Assembly: GCA_965208275.1 (NCBI GenBank)
Contig: OZ242331.1
Location: 3,720,001 to 3,784,000 of the forward strand
Origin: Bin5 sp022827195
GTDB lineage: Bacteria; Chloroflexota; Anaerolineae; Caldilineales; Caldilineaceae
DNA: 64,000 nt
Direction: 5' to 3'
Under the pieces are notes generated by a model that had not been told where the DNA came from, did not search any database, and was given only the letters and a program-made list of their open reading frames with translations. Below are positions 17,455-25,837 of this stretch, piece by piece. A program made the translations under genes and the position numbers. Position 1 is the first letter of the stretch; each line of letters opens with the position of its first letter.

Positions 17455-18438
17455 TTAATTGCTCAGCACCGCGGTCGCGCCCGCGGACTCTTCGCCCGTC
17501 TGATCTGTGGAGTCGGTCCCGGCGGAAGCCGCCACGCGTCCATCGGCTGCCAGCACCGGCACCAGCGCCGCGATCGCGCACTCCACCATGCTGTCGTCCG
17601 GCTCGCGCGTGGTGATGCGCTGGAGAAGCAGGCCGGGGGCAATCAGCAGGCGCATTAAGGGGTTGCCGGCATGATTCGCGCTGAACCGAATAATCTCATA
17701 GGAGATGGCCGCGACCAGCGGGATCAGCAGCAGCCGGGAGACAAAACGCAAAACCAGGGCCAGCCAGGCGTACTCGATCCCCGCGAAAGTCAGCGGCGCA
17801 AAGAGCAAAATGCTGATCACGAGCACATAGAGCAGAAAACTGGTGCCGCAGCGCACATGCTGGACGCTGTGCTTCTGCACGCTCGCCGCATTCAGCGCAT
17901 CCCCGGCCTCGTACGCATTGATCGTCTTGTGTTCAGCGCCGTGATAGGCGAAGACGCGGCGAATGTCGGGCAAAAAACTGATTGCCCACAGATAGACCAC
18001 GAACAAAATGAGGCGGATGCCGCCTTCGGCTACCGCGTCAAGATAGGGGTTGTGCTCGAAAAAGCCCGCAAACCAGCGGCTGGCGAAGGTGGGGAGCAGG
18101 AAAAAGACGGCCACGGCAAAAGCAAGGCTTGTCGCGATCGTCGTCCACGCCACCGGGCCGGAAAACTCGACCTGCTCTTCAGCGTCATCCTCCTGCATCG
18201 CCACGTCCGCGCTCCACATCAGCGCGCGCATGCCCAGGCCGAGCGCATCCCATAACATGGCCAGCCCGCGCACGAACGGCCACTGCCCCCATTTGCGCGT
18301 GTAAATCCTGGCTGTGAGCGGCTCCTCATGCACAATGATCGTGCCCTGGGCGTTGCGCACGGCAATCGACATCGCCTTGCGCCCCCGCATCATCACGCCT
18401 TCAATGACCGCCTGCCCGCCGTAGAACTGTGTGCTCAC
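17455..18438 (-). CDS. DUF1385 / YqhQ-family membrane protein
   Basis: The 327-residue protein starts near FYGGQAVIEGVMMRGRK, the hallmark of the YqhQ/DUF1385 family, and has several hydrophobic segments (FAVAVFFLLPTFASRW, LILFVVYLWAISFLPD, FLLYVLVISILLFAPL) plus the conserved YHGAEHKTINAYEAGD. The family is widespread in Firmicutes and Chloroflexota; its biochemical role is not settled. I chose the GTG at 18438 because AGGCGG stands about five bases upstream and family members begin close to this motif; a longer frame starts with TTG at 18549. The C-terminal tail after the conserved core is Thr/Ser/Ala-rich. It converges on the pseudotubulin gene with a 42-base gap. Confidence 0.85.
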   Translation of the reverse strand: MSTQFYGGQAVIEGVMMRGRKAMSIAVRNAQGTIIVHEEPLTARIYTRKWGQWPFVRGLAMLWDALGLGMRALMWSADVAMQEDDAEEQVEFSGPVAWTTIATSLAFAVAVFFLLPTFASRWFAGFFEHNPYLDAVAEGGIRLILFVVYLWAISFLPDIRRVFAYHGAEHKTINAYEAGDALNAASVQKHSVQHVRCGTSFLLYVLVISILLFAPLTFAGIEYAWLALVLRFVSRLLLIPLVAAISYEIIRFSANHAGNPLMRLLIAPGLLLQRITTREPDDSMVECAIAALVPVLAADGRVAASAGTDSTDQTGEESAGATAVLSN

Positions 18439-18651
18439 AACGCCGCCTATCGAATGGTGCGGCAGCGCTGCCACCGCCGCTCTCGAATCCTTTTGTGGTC
18501 GCACGTGGCTGCGCCGGTCCCCCCGAAAATGCCGACAGACGTGCTCCAAACACCGGTGATTGTAGCATTCCCGTTTTCATTGGGTCAAACCATACCGGAA
18601 CGCGTTCACAAGCGGCAGCCGTGTCCGAAGCGCGACCCGCCACCGTGCAAA

Positions 18652-18681
18652 TTGACAGCGTGAAATACCCTGGAGTATCAT
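18652..18681 (+). promoter_or_regulatory. Promoter of the liv operon
   Basis: A consensus TTGACA (18652-18657) and TATCAT (18676-18681) are 18 bases apart, about 118 bases before the receptor start. CTGGA (18670-18674) and TCCAG (18686-18690) flank the -10 box as a short inverted repeat that could be an operator. Confidence 0.65.
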
Positions 18682-18798
18682 CAATTCCAGTGTATAACCG
18701 TCCGGCGTGACGGCTCTGGGAACGGCTTCATCTTCAGTTTTCCCCCGCCAATTCAGACGATGCCCGTTTCCGGAATCTGCGGCTTGCGGAGGGCCTGC

Positions 18799-20058
18799 AT
18801 GATGCGAAAACGACTGTCAATACTCCCGTTACTGCTGATGGCGGCTATCATCGCGGCTGCCTGCTCGCTGGCGCCGCCCGCGCCGGTGGATGAGCCGCAA
18901 TCCGTCGCCACAGGCGCGGACGCGGAAAAGATCATCTATCTCGGCGCCGCAGTCAGCGAGACCGGCAAATTCTCGCGCGAAGGAAAAGACACGCGCCAGG
19001 GCTACGGCGTCTGGCTGGACTGGGTAAACAACGAATACGGCGGCATCAAGGTCGGAGACGAACGGTACAAGGTCGAGTTGATCATGTACGACGACGAGGG
19101 CGACCCCGACACGGCCGCCCGCCTGGTCGAAAAACTGATCAACGAGGACCGGGTCGACTTCCTGCTGGGGCCGTACAGCTCATTCCTGACACAGAGCGCC
19201 AGCGCGATTGCCGAAAAGTACAACAAGATCATGATCGAGGGCAACGGCGCGGCCGAGCCCCTCTTTGAACGGGGTTTCCAGAACCTGTTCGCGGTCCTGA
19301 CGCCGGCCGTGAACTATACGCGGTCGGCCTTACAACTGCTCGCTGACCAAGGCGCCGAAACGGTTGTCATCGCCTACGAGGACACCGCCTTCCCCACCAG
19401 CGTAGCCGATGGCGCGCAGCGCTGGGCCGAGGAGTACGGTCTCGAAGTGCTCGGCGTCGAAACCTACCCCGTCAACGTGGCCGACGTCAGCGGAATCATG
19501 GCCAAATTCAAGGAACTGGAGCCGGATATTTTCATCGGCGGCGGACACTTCAACGACGCCGTCCTCTTTATCCGCGCGGCCAAGGAGCTGGACTTCAACC
19601 CCAAGGCGATGGTTATCACCGTCGGCCCGAGCAACCCGAAACTGATCGAAGAGGTCGGCGCCGACTCCGAGTACGTCATCGGCCCCACCCAGTGGGAGGC
19701 GTCGATGAGCTACGCCGACGAGTACTTCGGCACCGCGGCCGAGTACGCTGCCCGCTACGAGAACCTGTGGGGCGAGCCGCCCACCTACCAGGCCGCGGAA
19801 TCGACCGCCACCGCGCTCGCGCTGCACATCGCCATCGAGCAGGCCGGCGCCATCGACACCGATGCCGTGCGCGCGAGCCTGCGCAACCTTGACGTGGTCA
19901 CCTTCTATGGCCCCATCAGCTTCGATGCAAAAGGCCGCAACGCCGCCAAACCGATGGGCGCGATTCAGATCCAGAACGGTGAAATCCTGGTCGTCGCGCC
20001 GACCAATGCCGCGGTCGCCGAGTTGAACTACCCGGCCCCAACCTGGAAAGATCGGTAA
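18799..20058 (+). CDS. Branched-chain amino acid/amide-type ABC transporter substrate-binding lipoprotein
   Basis: About 419 residues. GGAGGG (18788-18793) lies five bases before the chosen ATG, which gives a short basic N terminus, a hydrophobic segment and a cysteine in IIAAACS that can serve as a lipobox, though with Ala at -3. The mature part has the periplasmic binding protein type I (LivJ-like) layout: IIYLGAAVSETGKFSREG, LGPYSSFLTQSASAIAEKYN and YQAAESTATALALHIAIEQAG. It captures branched-chain amino acids, amides or urea-type ligands outside the membrane; which one is not shown by sequence. It heads the operon with two permeases and two ATPases. Confidence 0.92.
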   Translation: MMRKRLSILPLLLMAAIIAAACSLAPPAPVDEPQSVATGADAEKIIYLGAAVSETGKFSREGKDTRQGYGVWLDWVNNEYGGIKVGDERYKVELIMYDDEGDPDTAARLVEKLINEDRVDFLLGPYSSFLTQSASAIAEKYNKIMIEGNGAAEPLFERGFQNLFAVLTPAVNYTRSALQLLADQGAETVVIAYEDTAFPTSVADGAQRWAEEYGLEVLGVETYPVNVADVSGIMAKFKELEPDIFIGGGHFNDAVLFIRAAKELDFNPKAMVITVGPSNPKLIEEVGADSEYVIGPTQWEASMSYADEYFGTAAEYAARYENLWGEPPTYQAAESTATALALHIAIEQAGAIDTDAVRASLRNLDVVTFYGPISFDAKGRNAAKPMGAIQIQNGEILVVAPTNAAVAELNYPAPTWKDR

Positions 20059-20180
20059 GACTCCGGCTCTGTGTCCCATATCTCAATGTGCAGTCGCAGC
20101 CGCATGCTCCTGCAGTCCTCCGCAGATGAAGTTGAAGCAATACTCTCAAGGGATCGCCCAGGGCTTAGGCCTGCGGTGTT

Positions 20181-20215
20181 ACTGACAACGAAAGACTGGA
20201 AACTGAAGACTCTCA
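20181..20215 (+). repeat. Five tandem ACTGRAA-type heptamers in the livH leader
   Basis: Units ACTGACA, ACGAAAG, ACTGGAA, ACTGAAG, ACTCTCA end three bases before the ATG at 20219. There is no evident Shine-Dalgarno site. Same period and motif family as at 14191, 45009 and 47523. Confidence 0.85.
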
Positions 20216-20218
20216 AGC

Positions 20219-21109
20219 ATGGACCAGCTTCTGCAGGCGCTCGTCAGCGGGCTATTGCTCGGCGGTTTCTACGCCGTAATGGTGCTCGGCTTCTCGGTGA
20301 TCTGGGGCGTAATGGGCGTGATCAACCTGGCCCACGGCGAGTTCCTCATGATCGGGGCCTACCTCGCCTGGGGGATGTTCCGCCTCTTCGGGTTGGACCC
20401 CTTCGCGTCGCTGGCCCTGATCCTGCCGCTGATGTTCCTGGCCGGCTATCTCCTGCAGATCGTGTTGATCAACCGAATCGTCGAGCGTCCCCACCTGATG
20501 ACCCTGCTCGTCACTTTCGGCGTCTCCATCGCACTGGCCAACCTCTTCAAAATCCTGTTCTCTTCGGACCCGCGTAACGTCGCCGTCAGCTACAACGGCT
20601 CCGTCGAGCTTGTCGGGATCACCTTTCCCATCGTCAAGACGCTCATCTTTGCTGCCGCGCTGCTCATCATGCTCTGCCTGCACCTCTTTCTGCAGCGCAG
20701 CCGCCTGGGCAAGTCGATCCGCGCCGCGGCGCAGAACAAGAACGCAGCCCGTATCGTTGGCGTCGACATCAATCGCGTTTACGCCATCACCGCAGGCATC
20801 TGCATCGCTCTGACGGCCGCGGCCGGCGCGATGCTCAGCCCGACGCAGGCGATCTTTCCCTTCATGGGGCCTCCCTTTACGCTCAAGGCTGTCACCATCA
20901 CCGCGCTCGGCGGCCTGGGGCGCATTCCAGGTGCGCTCATGGGCGGAATCATCCTCGGCATTGCCGAAATCTTTGTCGCCACCTATGTGCGCGGCATCGG
21001 CACCAACCTCGGTGTCGCCACCAGCTTCGTCCTCCTTGTCCTCATCCTGGTCGTGCGGCCGCAGGGCCTTCTGGGCGGTCTGCGCCCGCTCGATGCGGAG
21101 GCCGAGTAA
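20219..21109 (+). CDS. livH: Branched-chain amino acid ABC transporter permease LivH
   Basis: The 296-residue membrane protein begins with the LivH pattern GLLLGGFYAVMVLGFSVIWG and GVINLAHGEFLMIGAY. Later it has ITALGGLGRIPGALMGGIIL and a final helix ending VVRPQGLLGG. It forms one half of the membrane channel with LivM. The last base of its TAA stop is the first base of the livM ATG, so the two are translationally coupled. Confidence 0.93.
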   Translation: MDQLLQALVSGLLLGGFYAVMVLGFSVIWGVMGVINLAHGEFLMIGAYLAWGMFRLFGLDPFASLALILPLMFLAGYLLQIVLINRIVERPHLMTLLVTFGVSIALANLFKILFSSDPRNVAVSYNGSVELVGITFPIVKTLIFAAALLIMLCLHLFLQRSRLGKSIRAAAQNKNAARIVGVDINRVYAITAGICIALTAAAGAMLSPTQAIFPFMGPPFTLKAVTITALGGLGRIPGALMGGIILGIAEIFVATYVRGIGTNLGVATSFVLLVLILVVRPQGLLGGLRPLDAEAE

Positions 21110-22203
21110 TGGGCGCGCAGCGTGAACAGACCGAAACGAAGCTCGACGACAGGGAAGAAAGCGGGGCGTCCTCAGCAGGGCCTGCCTCTGACCGACATCG
21201 ATCTCGGCTCAGACAGCGGCTGACGCGGCCCTTTGGCAACTGGACGGGGTTGACGCTGTGGCTTCTGTTGTTGTTACTGCTCGCAGCCTATCCCTACACC
21301 GGCGTCTCGAGCCTCGCCCTGCTGGTCGGCAGCCAGGTCTTTGTGCTTGTTACCCTGGCCTCCAACTGGAATCTCATCGGCGGGCTGACCGGTTACGTCG
21401 ACTTCGGCCATGCCGTCTTTTTCGGCATCGGCGCCTATGTCATGGGCATCCTCGTGACCCGCACGCCTCTGCTGATCTCGCCGGAGTGGGGATTCTGGCA
21501 GGCTTTGCCGGTCAGCGGCGTTGCCGCGGCCATCTTCGCCCTTCTGATCGGGCTGCCGACTTTGCGGCTTAAGGGCCCCTACTTTTCGATCGCCATGCTC
21601 GGCACATTCGTGGCGATGCGTGAGATCGCGCGCGTCCTGCGCCCTATCACCGGCGGCGGCATCGGGCTGAACCTGCCGCCCGTCCTCAACCGTCTGGGCG
21701 ACTACTATCTGATGCTTGCAGTCATGGGGCTGGTCGTGGCGTTAATCTGGTGGATCCGGCGCAGTGAGTTCGGGCAGAGCCTCATCGCGATCCGCGAGGA
21801 CGAGACCGGCGCCGAGATGCGCGGTATCAATACAACGCTGCACAAAAATGTCGCCTTCATGATCGCGGCCTTCTTCACCGGGATTGTCGGCGGATTCTGG
21901 GCCTGGCAATACACCTTCATCGACCCCGATGTCGTCTTCATCGAAGCGCGCACCGTCGAAATGGTGATGATGTCGATGCTGGGCGGCCTGGGCACAGTGT
22001 GGGGCCCGCCGCTGGGCGCGGTGGTCATCTATTTTCTGCAGAATCTCCTCTGGGCCAATCTATTCGACATGCATCTGCTCGCGCTTGGCCTGCTGCTAGT
22101 GGTGATGGTGCTCTTCCTGCCTGAGGGCATCCTGGGCACGCTGGGCGACCGCAGCAGCACATCGCTCGGACGGCTTTTGGGGCGGTTCGGCAAAAGCCCT
22201 TAG
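21109..22203 (+). CDS. livM: Branched-chain amino acid ABC transporter permease LivM
   Basis: The 364-residue protein has a polar 45-residue N terminus and then the LivM core: LASNWNLIGGLTGYVDFGHAVFFGIGAY, GLPTLRLKGPYFSIAMLG, and the cytoplasmic loop SEFGQSLIAIREDETGAEMRGI that engages the ATPases. It ends with MLGGLGTVWGPPLGAVV and a last helix. It starts one base into the livH stop codon. The next gene in line is not a liv gene but a DHFR-like enzyme. Confidence 0.93.
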   Translation: MGAQREQTETKLDDREESGASSAGPASDRHRSRLRQRLTRPFGNWTGLTLWLLLLLLLAAYPYTGVSSLALLVGSQVFVLVTLASNWNLIGGLTGYVDFGHAVFFGIGAYVMGILVTRTPLLISPEWGFWQALPVSGVAAAIFALLIGLPTLRLKGPYFSIAMLGTFVAMREIARVLRPITGGGIGLNLPPVLNRLGDYYLMLAVMGLVVALIWWIRRSEFGQSLIAIREDETGAEMRGINTTLHKNVAFMIAAFFTGIVGGFWAWQYTFIDPDVVFIEARTVEMVMMSMLGGLGTVWGPPLGAVVIYFLQNLLWANLFDMHLLALGLLLVVMVLFLPEGILGTLGDRSSTSLGRLLGRFGKSP

Positions 22204-22303
22204 TTTTCGACCGGCGCGCGCATGCCCGCGTCCCGCGTTCGCGAAACAGTCGCTTTCCAATTTGCTGCGACGAGCAGAGCGCCAGGTTTACGGAGGGTTG
22301 GGG

Positions 22304-22843
22304 ATGCGGAGAGTCCGCTACAACTGCGCGATGAGTCTGGATGGGTTCATCGCCGACGCCAACGACGGGTTCGACTGGATTGTCATTGATCCTGATATCG
22401 ATTTTGAAGAGTTGTCGGCGCAGTTCGACACCTATCTGATGGGGCGGCGGACGTTCGAGGTTACCGGCAGTCAAGGTTCGCCGGAAGCAGCGGGGATTCG
22501 AAACTACGTTTTCTCCAGGAACCTGCGCCAGTGTGACTATCAGAATGTGAAAATCATCGGCGAGGACTGGAAAGAGGTGGTGCGTTCGATACGGGCGGAG
22601 CCGGGCAAGGACATCTGGTTGTTCGGAGGCGGCCGCCTGTTCGGGAGTCTGTGCCAGGAAGGGCTGGTCGACACGGTCGAGGTGGCGGTAATTCCGATTC
22701 TGCTGGGAGACGGCATTCCCTTCGTGGCCGGACTGTCGAAACGGGTCAAGTTGAGGCTGACGGGACAAAGGGTTTTGGAGAAGACCGGAACGGTGATTCT
22801 TGAGTACGAGGTCGGCAGAATCGCTGTCCTCCAAGAACCATAA
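22304..22843 (+). CDS. Dihydrofolate reductase-family protein (RibD C-terminal type)
   Basis: This 179-residue protein starts at an ATG with GGAGGG (22292-22297) six bases upstream. RYNCAMSLDGFIADANDGFDWI is the N-terminal signature of DHFR-like RibD_C proteins, followed by YLMGRRTFEV and DIWLFGGGRLFGSL. Members reduce pteridine- or pyrimidine-type substrates with NADPH; this one is unlikely to be the main folate DHFR. Codon choice is more G-ending (GCG, CGG, GGG) than in the liv genes on both sides, and the gene splits livM from livG. I infer insertion into an older operon. Confidence 0.85.
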   Translation: MRRVRYNCAMSLDGFIADANDGFDWIVIDPDIDFEELSAQFDTYLMGRRTFEVTGSQGSPEAAGIRNYVFSRNLRQCDYQNVKIIGEDWKEVVRSIRAEPGKDIWLFGGGRLFGSLCQEGLVDTVEVAVIPILLGDGIPFVAGLSKRVKLRLTGQRVLEKTGTVILEYEVGRIAVLQEP

Positions 22844-22867
22844 CTCGCCTTGTGTTCAGGCAGAACC

Positions 22868-23617
22868 ATGCCTTCTGAAAGACAGCCCCTGCTGGAGGGG
22901 CATACCGTTTCCAAATACTTTGGCGGTCTGGCCGCGGTCAACAACGTCGATTTCGCGGTCTATCCCGGCGAAATCGTTGGCCTGATCGGGCCGAACGGCA
23001 GCGGCAAAACGACCCTGTTCGACTGCCTGAGCCGCCTGCAGAAGATCGACGGCGGCAGAATCCTGTTCAGAGGTCGCGATGTCACGCGGGCGCGACCCTA
23101 TCAAATCGCCAGAATGGGCCTGTCGCGCACCTTCCAGTCGGTGCGCGTCTACCGCAAGATGAGCGTGCTCAGCAATATGCTGATCAGCCACCAGTGGCGC
23201 GACACCTCTCTCCTCCGCATGCTCCGGCCCAGCCCTGCCGGCACCGCGCACCGCGCGCATGAACTCCTGGAATTCCTGCAGATCGAGCGGCTTGCGGAGG
23301 AGCAGGCCGGCCGCCTGTCGGGCGGACAGCGCCGCCTGCTCGAAATCGGCATGGCGCTGATGCCCGATCCCGACATCCTGCTCCTGGACGAGGCTACCTC
23401 CGGCGTCAATCCGACGCTTATCGAAACGATCAAAGACCGGATTCGCGCGCTAAACGAGCAGGGAAAAACCTTTCTCCTGATCGAGCACAACATCAACTTC
23501 ATCGCCGACCTCTGCAGCCGCGTCTACGTGCTCAACCACGGCGAAAAGCTGGCCGAGGGCACCCCCAAAGAGATCCTGCAAAACGAAGCCGTGATCGATG
23601 CCTATTTTGGAGCGTAA
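22868..23617 (+). CDS. livG: Branched-chain amino acid ABC transporter ATPase LivG
   Basis: A 249-residue ABC ATPase: Walker A GPNGSGKTT, signature LSGGQRRLLEIGMALM, Walker B ILLLDEATSGV, and the H-loop in LLIEHNINFI. The MGLSRTFQSVRVYRKMSV block identifies the LivG type. I chose the ATG at 22868; a TTG six codons earlier is in frame. It powers the LivHM channel together with LivF. Confidence 0.92.
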   Translation: MPSERQPLLEGHTVSKYFGGLAAVNNVDFAVYPGEIVGLIGPNGSGKTTLFDCLSRLQKIDGGRILFRGRDVTRARPYQIARMGLSRTFQSVRVYRKMSVLSNMLISHQWRDTSLLRMLRPSPAGTAHRAHELLEFLQIERLAEEQAGRLSGGQRRLLEIGMALMPDPDILLLDEATSGVNPTLIETIKDRIRALNEQGKTFLLIEHNINFIADLCSRVYVLNHGEKLAEGTPKEILQNEAVIDAYFGA

Positions 23618-23676
23618 CGGCAGTGGAGGCGGAAAGTTGGTTGCAAGAGTAAACAGGAGACGCGAAAAGGCGCGCT

Positions 23677-24399
23677 ATGTCCTCGCCGCTTCTCGTCGTT
23701 GACGACATCTACGCCGGGTACCAGGACTTCGACATCCTCAAGGGTGTTTCGCTCGCCGTGCATCCCGGGGAAATCGTCTGCGTCATTGGGCCGAACGGCG
23801 CCGGCAAGTCGACCGTATTCAAGGCCGTATACGGGCTGATCGGCGTGCGCCGCGGAACCGTGCACTTCGACGGGCAGGAGATCACCAATGACCGGCCCCA
23901 GGACGTGCTGAGCGCCGGCATCTCGATCGTGCCCCAGCTGCGCAGCGTCTTTGCGCAGATGACGGTGATGGAAAACCTCGAAATGGGCATGTACCTAGAG
24001 AACGACCAGGCGCGCATCCACCAGCGCATCCGGTACATTTTCGAGTTGTTCCCGCGACTGGCGGAACGGCGAACGCAGATGGCAGGCACGATGTCAGGCG
24101 GCGAACAGCGCATGCTCGAGATCGGCCGCGCGCTGATGCTGGAACCGAAAGTCGTGATGATGGACGAGCCGAGCGCCGGCCTCTCCCCACTGATCACACG
24201 CATGATCTTTGAGAACATCCGCCGTCTCAACCAGGAAATCGGCCTGACCGTGCTCATGATCGAACAGAACGCCCGCCAGGGCCTCGAAGCCAGCCACAGG
24301 GGCTACGTGCTCGAACTGGGCCGCAACGCCTACGAGGGCCAGGCCCAGGCGCTGCTCGACAACCGCGACGTGCGCCGCGCCTTTCTGGGAGGACGTTAG
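23677..24399 (+). CDS. livF: Branched-chain amino acid ABC transporter ATPase LivF
   Basis: A 240-residue ABC ATPase with GPNGAGKST, the LivF-type VPQLRSVFAQMTVMENLEMG, signature MSGGEQRMLEIGRALM, Walker B VVMMDEPSAGLSP and LMIEQNARQGLEASHRGYVLE. It is the last gene of the liv operon. No terminator is obvious downstream; an AT-richer gap follows. Confidence 0.93.
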   Translation: MSSPLLVVDDIYAGYQDFDILKGVSLAVHPGEIVCVIGPNGAGKSTVFKAVYGLIGVRRGTVHFDGQEITNDRPQDVLSAGISIVPQLRSVFAQMTVMENLEMGMYLENDQARIHQRIRYIFELFPRLAERRTQMAGTMSGGEQRMLEIGRALMLEPKVVMMDEPSAGLSPLITRMIFENIRRLNQEIGLTVLMIEQNARQGLEASHRGYVLELGRNAYEGQAQALLDNRDVRRAFLGGR

Positions 24400-24769
24400 G
24401 AAAGGTACGGTAAATGCATACGCCGCCAGTTGTGACAAAGCAAATATATCTTGGCCCTTGGGCTTAGAAAAGCTGTGTTGTCAAGTGCCCGAGTTGGGAC
24501 CTCTCTACCCAGAATATTCTATGTCACCAATAGCTCAGCCAGTGAGAATTGCCCAGGAGGAACTGTCTTAAGTGGACGATGTACGCCTCGCTAACAATAT
24601 GGAAACTTAATCCCTTCCTTTGTTTGACCTTGATTCTATGCTACTCATTTGCCCACTCTTGGCTTTCCTCTTTTCGTAGTGCCACGATAAACTGAGACTC
24701 GCAATAGGTAGATTCCGAAAATACAGATGAACTATAGATAGGGCTTTTGCTAGCCTTTGGCCGCATACA
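24400..24769. other. AT-richer intergenic gap, 370 bp
   Basis: This stretch is visibly richer in A+T than its surroundings. A TAGCTCAG string occurs near 24530, but no acceptor or T-arm partner follows, so I do not call a tRNA. I see no coding frame or clear repeat. It separates livF from thyX and may be a remnant of mobile DNA. Confidence 0.4.
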
Positions 24770-25837
24770 ATGAACATCGATCTCGTCGCCTACTCCCAAG
24801 CCAACCCCGCGCTCGACCCATCCGAGTTGCTCGAAACGAGCGACCTGGCCACAATCTGGAACGGCGCCAGCACCTTCCCCGAAAACGTCATCGAATATGC
24901 CGGCCGCGTCTGCTACCGCAGCACGCAGCGCATGGGCACCGCGCCGCGCTTCATCATTAACCGCGTCAAAGAGGGCCACGAGGACATCATCGAGCACATC
25001 GTGGCGACGGTGCGCGTCCGCAACAGCGAAGAGCCGCTGCGCTGGCGCATGCTCAACCGGCACTGCGAAGTGACCGAGGAACCCGACGGCAGCTGGCTCG
25101 TCAGCGCCAACACGCGGGTCTGGCTGAGCTTCTTCCGCGACGGCATCGGCCTGCAGGCGCTGCCCCATCTACAGGCGATCGCGCCCAAAGTCTACGCCGA
25201 ATTCGACGATATAGGACCAACCGGCAACGGGCCAACCCCCGCCGCTGCGCCGCCACCCATGCCCTTGCCTGAACTGGACCTGCCGACCCTGCGTCCGCGC
25301 GAGGAAGGCCCGCTGCGGGTGACGCTTCTGGCCTTCACCCAGCCGGCGCTAGCCGACGCCGCAGCCCAGGAACATCACGGGTCGGCCACATTCTTCTTCG
25401 AAGGCATAAGCCGCGCCTGCACCCATCAACTCGTGCGCCACCGGCTCGCCAGCTTCAGCCAGGAATCGCAGCGGTATGTCGAACTGAGCAAAGGGGGGTG
25501 GAATGCCGTCATTCCCCCGGCCTTCGAAGGCAACGATGAAGCCCAGGCGAAATTGAGTGAGGCCTGGGACTACCTGCAGGCAGTCTATCGAGAGTTGCGT
25601 CAGATGGGCATTCGCAAGGAGGACGCCCGCTTTCTCCTGCCCAATGCCACCGAGACCCGCGTCGTCACCAGCATGAACTTCGCTGCCTGGAGCCACTTCC
25701 TCTGGCTGCGCGCGGTTGACAAGGCCGCCCAGTGGGAGATCCGCCGCCTCGGCCAGCTCGTGCTGGAGATGCTCTACAGCATCGCGCCCGCCGTCTTCGA
25801 AGAACACTGGAACGTATACCGGGAGATGAGAGAGTGA
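24770..25837 (+). CDS. thyX: Flavin-dependent thymidylate synthase ThyX
   Basis: The protein makes dTMP from dUMP using methylene-tetrahydrofolate, NADPH and FAD. The ThyX signature RHRLASFSQESQRY (residues 223-236) fits RHRxxSxxxxSxRY. An earlier FAD-side region, HEDIIEHIVATVRVR, and the C-terminal MNFAAWSHFLWLR and AQWEIRRLGQLVLEML complete the fold. At 355 residues it is longer than the usual 220-250; the extra length sits in the N-terminal 60 residues and a Pro-rich segment near residue 160. The last bases GTGA overlap the start of the next gene. Confidence 0.93.
   Translation: MNIDLVAYSQANPALDPSELLETSDLATIWNGASTFPENVIEYAGRVCYRSTQRMGTAPRFIINRVKEGHEDIIEHIVATVRVRNSEEPLRWRMLNRHCEVTEEPDGSWLVSANTRVWLSFFRDGIGLQALPHLQAIAPKVYAEFDDIGPTGNGPTPAAAPPPMPLPELDLPTLRPREEGPLRVTLLAFTQPALADAAAQEHHGSATFFFEGISRACTHQLVRHRLASFSQESQRYVELSKGGWNAVIPPAFEGNDEAQAKLSEAWDYLQAVYRELRQMGIRKEDARFLLPNATETRVVTSMNFAAWSHFLWLRAVDKAAQWEIRRLGQLVLEMLYSIAPAVFEEHWNVYREMRE

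Noticed and set aside
24520..24560. TAGCTCAG string resembling a tRNA D-arm
   Set aside because: No T-arm motif, anticodon stem or acceptor pairing could be built around it.
25732..25833. ATG-initiated 5' extension of the nucleotide-sugar dehydrogenase
   Set aside because: The extension lies inside thyX in another frame and has Arg/Pro-rich shadow-like sequence; the GTG overlapping the thyX stop is better.
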